From Candidatus Thioglobus sp. (lineage in GTDB: Bacteria > Pseudomonadota > Gammaproteobacteria > PS1 > Pseudothioglobaceae), in contig JAAOIF010000084.1 in assembly GCA_015163925.1 (NCBI GenBank), positions 1 to 5,385 of the forward strand: a stretch of 5,385 bases of DNA, in the 5' to 3' direction. The position numbers and the translations under genes were made by a program. Shown here one piece after another: positions 1 through 5,385 of this stretch (within the stretch, counting starts at the first letter, position 1; every line of letters starts with the position of its first letter). The notes under the pieces are model-generated. The model was not told the origin of the DNA. It saw only the letters and a list, made by a program, of their open reading frames with translations, and ran no database searches.

Positions 1-257
1 CAAATTTTAGCCTCCGCCGGATTGTGTTTTAGCGTCTGTTCGGCAAAGTCCAAAGCGATGATTTTAGCAGCCGGAAAACGCTTCAGCAAAGGCTTTGTCA
101 GCAATCCAGTGCCAGCGCCCAAATCCACTACCAGCTGAGGTTTCTGGCTTATTACTTGAAGTTTTTCATCCAAACGCATAGCGATTTCTTTTTGCAAAAA
201 AGCATAATCGTCATACTGGCTGGAAGCCTTATTAAATGCGGCTTTTATCGCAGACAT
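1..257 (-). CDS. bioC: Malonyl-[ACP] O-methyltransferase BioC, N-terminal part (cut by window edge)
   Basis: BioC uses S-adenosylmethionine (SAM) to methylate the free carboxyl of malonyl-ACP, which lets the fatty acid synthesis machinery build the pimeloyl precursor of biotin; it acts in the cytoplasm. Eighty-five residues are visible from the ATG at 257, and the C-terminal two thirds lie beyond the left edge. The N-terminus (IKAAFNKASSQYDDYAFLQK, from residue 4) is the typical BioC opening with its conserved FNKAS..YD..A.LQ pattern. It is followed by SAM motif I, DLGAGTG (residues 45-51), and an acidic residue at the end of strand 2 (D70 in ALDFA). The start codon lies inside the 3' end of znuA, with a 13-bp overlap, so translational coupling is likely; only a weak GTGAG stands upstream as a possible ribosome binding site. 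The other class I methyltransferase considered, CmoA, has a different N-terminus and motif I (DLGCSLG type). The BioC assignment is firm for the family and fairly firm for function, given that only the N-terminus is seen. Confidence 0.85.
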   Translation of the reverse strand, partial: MSAIKAAFNKASSQYDDYAFLQKEIAMRLDEKLQVISQKPQLVVDLGAGTGLLTKPLLKRFPAAKIIALDFAEQTLKHNPAEAKI

Positions 258-1063
258 CGGCTCACTTGAGAGGTAATTTTACGCATTAATTTGAAGTAAT
301 TTCCATTCCCAATAATATCAATATTTTCAATGTTAATTGGCAAATTTTCTGTTAGAGTTTTGATGGATTTTTTCGGCGTTTGAGTGGTGTGAAGCAGGCA
401 AATGGCTTGGTTTTTTTTGCTGGATTTGATGGATTTTTTAATGGATTTTCTAGCATTTAAAATTTTAAATAAACTCATTCTGTCGCCGTGATTGTCGCTT
501 ATAATCAATGAATTTTCAAGCCCATTAGCACTTAAAAAATAAGCAAAAGCATTGGAAAAACTAATAACTTTTTGCTGCTTTTTGCGGATAAATTCATTCC
601 TAATTTCTGCCTTGAGAGTTTGCAATTTTTGCATCAGATTTTTTAAATTAGTAATATAAATTGCTTGATTTTTGCCATCTATTTGGATGAGTTTTTGGCT
701 CAAACGCTGGGAAAATTCAATCATTTTTTCCACATCAAGCCATAAATGATGATTTTTTCCGCCCTGACTAAGACTAATTTTTTTGTCATTTTTGATACTT
801 TTTAAGACTTTTTTAAAATTAATTTCAAAATTTGGATGCACAAAAACAACCAAATCCGCCGAATTAATTTGTAATAATTGTGTAGGTTTGAGGTGAAAAT
901 TATGCGCAGAATTGTTACTTTTAAGCAGCAGTTTTGGCGTAGTAATTCCAAGCGTTAATTCAGTCACAATACCGTTTAGCGGCTTGATGCTAACGGCAAT
1001 ATTAGGCGTTGCAAAAGTGCTGGTTGCCAAGCAAAAAGTTATCAAAAATAATCTAAAATTCAT
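245..1063 (-). CDS. znuA: Zinc ABC transporter substrate-binding protein ZnuA (divergent)
   Basis: This is a periplasmic cluster A-I metal-binding protein that would deliver zinc to a ZnuBC permease/ATPase. The 272-residue product begins with a signal peptide (about residues 1-18, cleavage after TFA). The family landmarks are in order: the first ligand histidine in NSAHNFHLKP (H54, matching the SPHDY.LRPSD motif), ADLVVFV (69-75), the second ligand in HHLWLD (H106), and an acidic residue in IDIIGN (D249, matching the LDPLG position). C222 and C270 match the two cysteines that form a disulfide in E. coli ZnuA. The third ligand histidine, normally in FHDAYGYF, appears as serine: FSNAFAYF, S170. 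The long His/Asp-rich loop of E. coli ZnuA is also missing. Residues 205-235 are unusually rich in Lys-Ser-Ile runs (KSIKKSIKSSKK, KKSIKT). The gene follows cmoB after 15 bp, overlaps bioC by 13 bp, and no znuB or znuC is in view. Family assignment is strong; the metal specificity (zinc or manganese) is inferred and less certain. Confidence 0.85.
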   Translation of the reverse strand: MNFRLFLITFCLATSTFATPNIAVSIKPLNGIVTELTLGITTPKLLLKSNNSAHNFHLKPTQLLQINSADLVVFVHPNFEINFKKVLKSIKNDKKISLSQGGKNHHLWLDVEKMIEFSQRLSQKLIQIDGKNQAIYITNLKNLMQKLQTLKAEIRNEFIRKKQQKVISFSNAFAYFLSANGLENSLIISDNHGDRMSLFKILNARKSIKKSIKSSKKNQAICLLHTTQTPKKSIKTLTENLPINIENIDIIGNGNYFKLMRKITSQVSRCLR

Positions 1064-1078
1064 AAGCCTAAATTATAC

Positions 1079-2038
1079 TTATGGATTTTTGCTGCAAATC
1101 AAAATCGCCCGCTGCGGCGCCGGCAGCCCCTCAATGGTCAAATTGCTATTATTTGGGTCTAAAAAATCTTTTAGCGACTCAGCATTTTCGCCAATCCAAG
1201 CCGTAGAATTTTGCTCTTTTGGAGTAGTTTTGCTAATATTTATCAGGCGAATTTTGCCAAATCCAGCCTCCAGCAGCCAAGCCTCCAAAGTGCTAAAACT
1301 CGGCAGGCAATGGACATTTCGCATTTTGGCGTAACGATTTTCAGGGATAATTTGCTTGCCGTATTTTTCCTCAATTACTAATGTTTCCAAAATCAATTCT
1401 GCGTCATTTGTCATCATTTGCCGAAGTTTTTGCAAATGTGCTAAATGGTCTTTTTGATGATACAAAACTCCCATTGAAAAAACACTGTCAAACGCCGCTG
1501 CATCAGGCATTTGCTCAAGTCTTAATGGCAAAATAAAAGCTGGCGGCGGCTGTAAAATTAGCGTCCGAATTGCTTGAAATTGATAATAAAAAAGCAAAAA
1601 CGGCTCAATTCCTAATACCGTTTTCGCCCCAGCCAGAGCCATTAAATAGCTAAAATAACCATTCCCAGCGCCGACATCTAATACAGTTTTTCCTGTTAAT
1701 GGCTGAATATTTTTGGCAATCCGCGCCCATTTCATAGCTCCATTCCACTCGCTTTCAAGCCGCAAATCGCCAAGCTGATAAGGGCCTTTACGCCAAGGCA
1801 GCAGCTGTTTTAAGGCAGATTGCAATTTATTATTATCAAGATTTGAGTCAATATTTAGGTAAGGCTCAGAAAAACTCAAATTCCCCTTCGGCTGAGACTT
1901 AATTTGCTCAATCGCCGAGTGCCATTTTGCAATATTACCATTTTTAGCCGATAGCGATTTCTCCGACAACTCCCGCAGCTGCAAGCATATCGGCTGAATT
2001 TTGGAGTATTTGCAATGTTGTGAAAAAGCATCAAGCAT
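1079..2038 (-). CDS. cmoB: tRNA U34 carboxymethyltransferase CmoB
   Basis: CmoB transfers a carboxymethyl group from carboxy-SAM to 5-hydroxyuridine at the wobble position of certain tRNAs, giving cmo5U34, which broadens decoding of four-codon boxes. The 319-residue length is close to the 323 residues of E. coli CmoB. The motifs follow it closely: LPWRKGPY with K84, ESEW..AMKW with W98 and K103, SAM-fold motif I DVGAGNGY (121-128), GIEP with E145, the hallmark FSMGVLYH (187-194) with M189 and Y193, RYAKMRNV (236-242), DFLDP (291-295) and PAPQRA with R310. K84, Y193 and R310 line up with E. coli K91, Y200 and R315, which bind the extra carboxylate of carboxy-SAM, so the substrate preference is probably kept. 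CmoA, which makes carboxy-SAM and is often the adjacent gene, is not in this window. The gene is probably first in a run with znuA and bioC. No good Shine-Dalgarno precedes the ATG, but no other in-frame ATG lies near the N-terminus and the length fits. Confidence 0.95.
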   Translation of the reverse strand: MLDAFSQHCKYSKIQPICLQLRELSEKSLSAKNGNIAKWHSAIEQIKSQPKGNLSFSEPYLNIDSNLDNNKLQSALKQLLPWRKGPYQLGDLRLESEWNGAMKWARIAKNIQPLTGKTVLDVGAGNGYFSYLMALAGAKTVLGIEPFLLFYYQFQAIRTLILQPPPAFILPLRLEQMPDAAAFDSVFSMGVLYHQKDHLAHLQKLRQMMTNDAELILETLVIEEKYGKQIIPENRYAKMRNVHCLPSFSTLEAWLLEAGFGKIRLINISKTTPKEQNSTAWIGENAESLKDFLDPNNSNLTIEGLPAPQRAILICSKNP

Positions 2039-2041
2039 AAG

Positions 2042-2049
2042 ATTATAAT
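2042..2049. promoter_or_regulatory. Palindromic TATAAT element between divergent genes
   Basis: The octamer ATTATAAT contains a perfect TATAAT on both strands (2044-2049 on plus, 2042-2047 on minus). On the minus strand the hexamer ends only three bases before the cmoB ATG, so transcription from it would begin at or inside the first codons; it is therefore an awkward -10 element for cmoB unless the message is effectively leaderless. On the plus strand it would give the small secreted-protein gene a leader of about 90 bases. No convincing -35 box is placed correctly for either direction. AT-rich DNA produces such matches by chance, so this is only a candidate. Confidence 0.25.
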
Positions 2050-2066
2050 TAGTGTAAAATGCGTTA

Positions 2067-2095
2067 TTTAGAAATTTTAGAAACAGTAATACTAT
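2067..2095 (+). promoter_or_regulatory. Candidate promoter for the small secreted-protein gene
   Basis: TTTAGA (2067-2072) and TACTAT (2090-2095) are separated by 17 bp and each matches the sigma-70 consensus at four of six positions. Transcription would start near 2102, giving a leader of about 44 bases before the ATG at 2146. The match is modest and the region is very AT-rich, so the call rests mainly on spacing and position. Confidence 0.3.
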
Positions 2096-2107
2096 TTTAG
2101 AATTTTA

Positions 2108-2129
2108 TTTTGTATTTATTTTGTATTTT
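2108..2129 (+). repeat. Two tandem copies of an 11-bp T-rich unit in the leader
   Basis: TTTTGTATTTA (2108-2118) is followed directly by TTTTGTATTTT (2119-2129), differing only in the last base. The repeat lies just upstream of the Shine-Dalgarno of the small secreted-protein gene. It may be simple slippage in AT-rich DNA, or an unstructured, U-rich translation enhancer; nothing in the sequence decides between these. Confidence 0.4.
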
Positions 2130-2133
2130 AAAC

Positions 2134-2138
2134 AAGGA
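2134..2138 (+). promoter_or_regulatory. Shine-Dalgarno AAGGA for the small secreted-protein gene
   Basis: AAGGA sits seven bases before the ATG at 2146. It decides the start: an upstream in-frame TTG at 2110 would place this site within the coding region and add 12 residues in front of a clean signal peptide, so the ATG is preferred. Confidence 0.75.
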
Positions 2139-2145
2139 TAATAAC

Positions 2146-2529
2146 ATGAAAACAAAAATCATAATTTTAACGGCTTTTTTAGCGACAAATGTTTTAGCAG
2201 GTGGAGACGACCGCGATAGAGGTCCGGTTGAATCATTGGATAGATTTGCCCCAGCGGCTGACCAGATCGTTCCCGGCAATCGTAATGCTCATAAAATGCA
2301 ATTAAGCGAAGGCGAGGAAATCATCGGTCATACCAAAAATGGCGTAGCAGTAACCGCCGCCGCACACGAGGTTTGCAAGAATAAATTAGCCCTCTCCGTG
2401 GCGAATATTGCAAGATTTAAAGCGCTTTTAGACGGCAATTTATACAACACCGGCCCGCTTGATTCATTCGGCACTGAGTTTTCGCATGAAAGATGGGATG
2501 AATATTTTGCCTGTGTAGAAAATCAGTAA
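2146..2529 (+). CDS. Small exported protein of unknown function
   Basis: I do not recognise this 127-residue protein. It opens with a clear type I signal peptide: a basic MKTK, a hydrophobic stretch IIILTAFLATNV, and a likely cleavage after VLA (residue 18). The mature part starts with a strongly charged GGDDRDRG segment and would be about 109 residues. It contains two cysteines, C77 (HEVCKNK) and C123 (YFACVEN), which could form one disulfide after export. There is no second membrane segment, no lipobox cysteine near the cleavage site, and no haem CXXCH motif. The middle has a short acidic and glycine-bearing stretch (SEGEEIIGHTKNGVAVT) and the C-terminus is aromatic (ERWDEYFACVENQ). A good Shine-Dalgarno, a signal peptide and a strong terminator directly after the stop all support a real, monocistronic gene. 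It is divergent from cmoB and convergent with frr, so the neighbours give no clue to its job. A periplasmic or secreted location is inferred from the signal peptide only. Confidence 0.8.
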   Translation: MKTKIIILTAFLATNVLAGGDDRDRGPVESLDRFAPAADQIVPGNRNAHKMQLSEGEEIIGHTKNGVAVTAAAHEVCKNKLALSVANIARFKALLDGNLYNTGPLDSFGTEFSHERWDEYFACVENQ

Positions 2530-2558
2530 AATAAATTAGTAATATTTACTTTTACAAT

Positions 2559-2588
2559 AAAAAAGCCTGTTATTTAGCAGGCTTTTTT
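2559..2588. terminator. Bidirectional rho-independent terminator
   Basis: AAAAAAGCCTG (2559-2569) pairs perfectly with CAGGCTTTTTT (2578-2588) around an eight-base loop, TTATTTAG. The GC-rich core (GCCTG/CAGGC) followed by a T tract is present on both strands. It lies 29 bp after the stop of the small secreted-protein gene and 22 bp beyond the frr stop, so it can end both convergent transcripts. Confidence 0.93.
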
Positions 2589-2610
2589 GTGCTTAAAAAA
2601 TACTAAAATG

Positions 2611-3168
2611 CTAAATTTCAAGCAATGAATTTTCTTTTTTACTGAGTTTTTCCTCAATTAAGCTGATGTGATTATTAGTAATTTTTTGAATATTATCTTC
2701 GGCTTTTCTGGCTTCGTCTTCTGAAACTTCCTTTTCTTTTAGCAATTCTTTAAAATCAGAATTAGCGTCTCGGCGAATATTTCGAATGGCAATTTTGGCT
2801 TGCTCGGCCTCGTCTTTTACCACCCGAACTAACTCACGCCGGCGCTCATCGTTCAGAGATGGCAAGGGAATCCGCATCACTTGCCCGATGGTTTGTGGGT
2901 TCAGCCCTAAGTCAGAAGTGATGATGGCTTTTTCAATTACTGCCACCATATCCTTTTCCCACGGCGAAACTTTGAGCGTGTGAGCGTCCTCAACAGTAAT
3001 ATTTGCCACCTGCGAAATCGGCGCCATTGAGCCATAATAATCAATTTGAATATGCTCCAAAAGTGACGGATGCGCCCGCCCAGCACGGATTTTGCTGAAA
3101 TTAGTTTCCAGCGCGGCAATGGTTTTATTCATTCTCTCGTCAGCATCATTTTGTATTTCATTTAACAT
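2611..3168 (-). CDS. frr: Ribosome recycling factor
   Basis: RRF works in the cytoplasm with EF-G to split the post-termination ribosome into subunits after peptide release. The product is 185 residues, the same length as E. coli RRF. Visible family features are the N-terminal helix ([20 protein letters not shown]), the RAGRA motif (28-32), the beta domain II start [14 protein letters not shown] (44-57), the [13 protein letters not shown] segment (101-113), and the [12 protein letters not shown] motif with R132, which matches the functionally essential R132 of E. coli. The C-terminal helix of domain I ends normally at LLEI. A strong Shine-Dalgarno (AGGGGA) precedes the ATG by five bases, and the gene follows pyrH after only 14 bp, the conserved order in most bacteria. 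It ends at a strong terminator, so uppS and cdsA, which often follow, are not cotranscribed here. Confidence 0.98.
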   Translation of the reverse strand: MLNEIQNDADERMNKTIAALETNFSKIRAGRAHPSLLEHIQIDYYGSMAPISQVANITVEDAHTLKVSPWEKDMVAVIEKAIITSDLGLNPQTIGQVMRIPLPSLNDERRRELVRVVKDEAEQAKIAIRNIRRDANSDFKELLKEKEVSEDEARKAEDNIQKITNNHISLIEEKLSKKENSLLEI

Positions 3169-3173
3169 AATTT

Positions 3174-3179
3174 TCCCCT
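3174..3179 (-). promoter_or_regulatory. Shine-Dalgarno AGGGGA for frr
   Basis: On the minus strand AGGGGA stands five bases before the frr ATG, within the short pyrH-frr gap. It is the strongest ribosome binding site in the window. By contrast pyrH and uvrA have no recognisable one, which suggests that frr is translated efficiently and independently of pyrH. Confidence 0.8.
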
Positions 3180-3182
3180 GAT

Positions 3183-3893
3183 TTAACTAATAATTGTGCC
3201 AAGCGGCTTGCCATTTAGAATTTCCAGCAAAGTATTATTGTCGTCTAACATACTGAAAACGCAGATTTCTACGCCATTTTCACGGCACATAGCAAAGGCG
3301 GCAGTGTCCATAATTTGGAGATTTTTGCTAATTGCTTCATCAAAACTTAATGATTTATAGCGGCTGGCTTGCGGATTTTTCAGCGGGTCAGAGCTGTAAA
3401 CTCCATCAACTTTAGTGGCTTTAAAAACAGCATCAGCGCCGATTTCAATCGCCCTGAGAGTAGCACCTGTGTCAGTGGTAAAGCAAGGGCTGCCGGTGCC
3501 TGCTGAGAAAATAGTAACAGTTTTTTGGCTGAGTAAATGTTTGGCACGGGTGTGATTAAATTCCTCACAAACCCCGCCGCCAATGGCAAAACCAGACATC
3601 ACCACATTTTTTATTTGATGTTTGGAAAAATTATCAGCAAGCGCCAAAGCATTTATGACAGTTGCCAACATTCCCATATGGTCGCCGGTCACACGGTTAA
3701 TTCCCTTTTGCACTAAGGCTTTGCCGCGAAAAATATTGCCGCCGCCAATTACAATTGCAATTTCAATGTCTAAATCTAATACCGATTTGACAATTTCTGC
3801 GACTTTGTCCAGAGTTTTTGGCTCAATGGAATTATTCTCACTGGCTAAAGCCTCGCCGCTGAGTTTTAATAAAATTCTGTGGTATTTTCTCAT
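3183..3893 (-). CDS. pyrH: UMP kinase
   Basis: PyrH phosphorylates UMP to UDP with ATP in the cytoplasm, feeding all UTP, CTP and dCTP/dTTP synthesis. The bacterial enzyme belongs to the amino-acid kinase family, is hexameric and is normally activated by GTP and inhibited by UTP. The 236-residue product compares with 241 in E. coli. Visible landmarks are [10 protein letters not shown] with K10, the glycine-rich IGGGNIFRG (49-57), the UMP-binding [14 protein letters not shown] with D71, [15 protein letters not shown] (130-144), [13 protein letters not shown] (158-170) and the C-terminal GTIIS. The [12 protein letters not shown] segment is nearly identical to that of E. coli, in keeping with a gammaproteobacterial source. 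The gene lies upstream of frr in the usual pair, but rpsB and tsf, which commonly precede it, are replaced by a divergent uvrA. No Shine-Dalgarno precedes the ATG; it was chosen because it gives the family N-terminus [13 protein letters not shown] with no extension. Confidence 0.98.
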   Translation of the reverse strand: MRKYHRILLKLSGEALASENNSIEPKTLDKVAEIVKSVLDLDIEIAIVIGGGNIFRGKALVQKGINRVTGDHMGMLATVINALALADNFSKHQIKNVVMSGFAIGGGVCEEFNHTRAKHLLSQKTVTIFSAGTGSPCFTTDTGATLRAIEIGADAVFKATKVDGVYSSDPLKNPQASRYKSLSFDEAISKNLQIMDTAAFAMCRENGVEICVFSMLDDNNTLLEILNGKPLGTIIS

Positions 3894-3896
3894 TTT

Positions 3897-3908
3897 TGTA
3901 ATTTTACA
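3897..3908. promoter_or_regulatory. TGTAA-TT-TTACA dyad upstream of pyrH
   Basis: TGTAATTTTACA is an inverted repeat with five-base arms and a two-base centre, beginning three bases before the pyrH ATG and about 36 bases before the uvrA ATG. It could be an operator or simply part of AT-rich promoter sequence (the minus strand contains TAAAAT, a possible -10). It does not fit the LexA CTGT-N8-ACAG pattern. No regulator can be named from the sequence. Confidence 0.3.
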
Positions 3909-3916
3909 TTTATAAT
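3909..3916. promoter_or_regulatory. Overlapping candidate -10 elements for uvrA (+) and pyrH (-)
   Basis: TATAAT on the plus strand (3911-3916) would start transcription near 3922 and give uvrA a leader of about 20 bases. TATAAA on the minus strand (3909-3914) would start pyrH transcription a few bases before its ATG. A region of only 50 bp must hold both promoters unless one starts inside the neighbouring gene, so overlap is expected. Neither direction has a good -35 hexamer at the right distance, so the call is tentative. Confidence 0.35.
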
Positions 3917-3943
3917 TAACCCTTTGGCTTGAAAAAATTACAA

Positions 3944-5385
3944 ATGGATAAAATTAGCATTCGTGGCGCTCGGGCGCACAATTTAAAAAATATTGATATT
4001 GATATTCCCAGAAATAAATTAGTGGTAATTACTGGTTTGTCTGGCTCGGGAAAATCGTCTTTGGCATTTGATACGATTTACGCCGAGGGGCAGCGCCGCT
4101 ATGTGGAGTCGCTTTCGGCTTATGCGCGGCAGTTTTTGTCGCTAATGGAAAAGCCCGATGTGGATCATATTGAGGGTTTGTCGCCGGCGATTTCGATTGA
4201 GCAAAAAACGACTTCGCATAATCCGCGCTCAACTGTCGGCACGATTACTGAAATTTACGATTATTTGCGGCTGTTATTTGCCCGTGCCGGCACGCCGAAA
4301 TGCCCAGAGCATCAGTTGGATTTGGAGTCTCAGACGATTTCGCAAATGGTTGATGGAATTATGCTTTTGCCTGAGGACGAGAAAATTATGCTGCTTTCGC
4401 CGGTGGTGCAAAATCGTAAAGGCAGCCATATTAAAATGCTCTCAGAGCTTTCGCATCAAGGGTTTCTGCGTGCCAGAGTGGATGGAAAAATTATCTTTTT
4501 AGATGCAATGGATGAGCTTGATGGCAAAACTTTTCACACCATTGAAATTGTAATTGACCGGCTGAAAGTCAGAAAAGATATGGCTTTGCGCTTGTCGGAG
4601 TCTTTGGAAACGGCGCTGAATTTGAGTGCTGGTTTGGTGAAAATTGCGCCGATGGATGAAAATTCAAAACAGCCAGAATTAGTGTTTTCAGCCAAATTTT
4701 CTTGTGTTATTTGCGGCTATTCTTTGAGCGAATTAGAGCCCAGATTATTTTCCTTTAACAACCCGATAGGCGCTTGCGAGGCTTGTGATGGCTTGGGAAT
4801 TAAGGATGTTTTTGACGCTCAAAAAGTGGTGGCGAATCCGGAAATGAGTCTGGCGGACGGAGCGATTTCTGGCTGGGGGCGCTCAAATGCTTATTTTTAT
4901 CAAATTTTGCTGTTAGTCGGCAAGCATTATGGCTTTGATATTGAGACAGCGTATGAAAAACTCAGCGCCGAGCAGCAAAAAATTATCCTCTACGGCGGCA
5001 AAGATTTGATTGATTTTTCCAAAATAAAAGGCCGCAAAGGCTGGTCTAATAAGCCTAAAGCGTTTGAAGGGGTAATTCCAAGAATGATTCGGCGTTACGA
5101 AGAGAGTGAAATTCGTAGCGTTCGGGAGGAACTTTCACGCTTTGTAGTAAGCAAAAATTGCAGTAGTTGCAAGGGCGAGCGCCTCAATGAGTCAGCCAGA
5201 AATGTTTTTATCAATGAGAATAATTTGTCTAATTTGAGCAAACTTTCCATTGCTAATATTTATGATTTTTTCAAGCGGCTAAAACTCAAAGGTGCGCGTG
5301 CGAAAATTGCCGATAAAATCCTCAAAGAAATCATTCAACGCTTGGAATTTTTAATCAATGTCGGCTTGGAATATTTGAGTTTAGA
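3944..5385 (+). CDS. uvrA: Excinuclease ABC subunit UvrA, N-terminal half (cut by window edge)
   Basis: UvrA is the damage-recognition ATPase of nucleotide excision repair; its dimer scans DNA and loads UvrB at bulky lesions. From the ATG at 3944 the frame stays open to the window end, showing 480 of about 940 residues. The start [17 protein letters not shown] aligns with the E. coli start without gaps. Walker A of the first ATPase is GLSGSGKS (31-38), followed by [19 protein letters not shown] (47-65) and the [17 protein letters not shown] region (72-88), which includes part of the Q-loop. The UvrB-binding region follows, and then a C4 zinc-binding module with C254, C257, C278 and C281. RLFSFNNP (267-274) and VREELSRF lead to a further CSSCKGERL motif. 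The LSGGE signature and Walker B of the first ATPase, and the entire second ATPase, lie beyond the right edge. There is no clear Shine-Dalgarno and no LexA box upstream. The gene is divergent from pyrH; in E. coli it is divergent from ssb. Confidence 0.97.
   Translation, partial: MDKISIRGARAHNLKNIDIDIPRNKLVVITGLSGSGKSSLAFDTIYAEGQRRYVESLSAYARQFLSLMEKPDVDHIEGLSPAISIEQKTTSHNPRSTVGTITEIYDYLRLLFARAGTPKCPEHQLDLESQTISQMVDGIMLLPEDEKIMLLSPVVQNRKGSHIKMLSELSHQGFLRARVDGKIIFLDAMDELDGKTFHTIEIVIDRLKVRKDMALRLSESLETALNLSAGLVKIAPMDENSKQPELVFSAKFSCVICGYSLSELEPRLFSFNNPIGACEACDGLGIKDVFDAQKVVANPEMSLADGAISGWGRSNAYFYQILLLVGKHYGFDIETAYEKLSAEQQKIILYGGKDLIDFSKIKGRKGWSNKPKAFEGVIPRMIRRYEESEIRSVREELSRFVVSKNCSSCKGERLNESARNVFINENNLSNLSKLSIANIYDFFKRLKLKGARAKIADKILKEIIQRLEFLINVGLEYLSL

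Noticed and set aside
1..257. CmoA as the identity of the left-edge methyltransferase
   Set aside because: The presence of cmoB made this tempting, but the N-terminus and DLGAGTG motif match BioC and not CmoA.
912..1334. 140-codon open frame on the plus strand
   Set aside because: It lies antisense across the start of znuA and the end of cmoB, both well supported by family motifs; it has no Shine-Dalgarno and no recognisable protein features.
2110..2145. Upstream TTG start for the small secreted protein
   Set aside because: It would add 12 residues ahead of a normal signal peptide and place the AAGGA ribosome binding site inside the coding region.
2097..2279. 60-codon open frame on the minus strand
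   Set aside because: Antisense to the start and leader of the small secreted-protein gene, which has a proper ribosome binding site and signal peptide; no features of its own.
2531..2558. AGTAATATTTACTTTTAC stretch as an operator
   Set aside because: It contains a short dyad (AGTAAATATT-like) but lies between a stop codon and a terminator, where an operator has no obvious target.
2786..2983. Short open frames within and opposite frr and pyrH
   Set aside because: They are shadows of genes whose full-length products match RRF and UMP kinase.
4029..4232. 67-codon open frame on the minus strand
   Set aside because: Antisense to the highly conserved N-terminal ATPase part of uvrA; no independent support.
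4158..4502. 114-codon open frame on the plus strand
   Set aside because: It is an out-of-frame reading of uvrA, whose own frame matches UvrA continuously through the same bases.

Overview
The window looks like an ordinary, AT-rich chromosomal segment from a gammaproteobacterium (GC roughly 40% judged by eye). The evidence is cmoB, which is largely a gammaproteobacterial tRNA-modification gene, together with UvrA, UMP kinase and ribosome recycling factor sequences that resemble their E. coli counterparts nearly motif for motif. BioC and ZnuA are also present. A free-living or symbiotic relative of the SUP05/Thioglobus sulfur oxidizers would fit the compact, AT-rich style, but that is a guess from general appearance and was not tested. 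No phage, transposon, CRISPR, tRNA or rRNA signal is visible.

Layout. (1) Positions 1-2038, minus strand: a tight three-gene run read as cmoB (tRNA U34 carboxymethyltransferase), then znuA (periplasmic zinc-binding protein), then bioC (malonyl-ACP methyltransferase, cut by the left edge). The junctions are a 15-bp gap and a 13-bp overlap, so the three are probably cotranscribed, although their pathways are unrelated. (2) Positions 2039-2145: a divergent intergenic region with candidate promoter elements. (3) Positions 2146-2529, plus strand: a small secreted protein of unknown function with a clear signal peptide. It ends at a strong bidirectional terminator (2559-2588) shared with the convergent frr. 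(4) Positions 2611-3893, minus strand: pyrH followed after 14 bp by frr, the conserved pyrH-frr pair without rpsB-tsf directly upstream. (5) Positions 3894-3943: a 50-bp divergent region. (6) Positions 3944 to the right edge, plus strand: the first half of uvrA (nucleotide excision repair), open through the window end.

How the genes work together: only pyrH-frr form a classically conserved unit (pyrimidine nucleotide supply plus ribosome recycling). cmoB-znuA-bioC is a mixed housekeeping operon. The features most worth a second look are ZnuA, whose third canonical zinc-ligand histidine appears to be serine; the unidentified 127-residue exported protein; and the 50-bp pyrH/uvrA divergent region, which has a dyad, no visible LexA box and no Shine-Dalgarno sequence on either side. 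I see no convincing evidence of a new multi-gene system. There is no gene-free stretch longer than about 110 bp.
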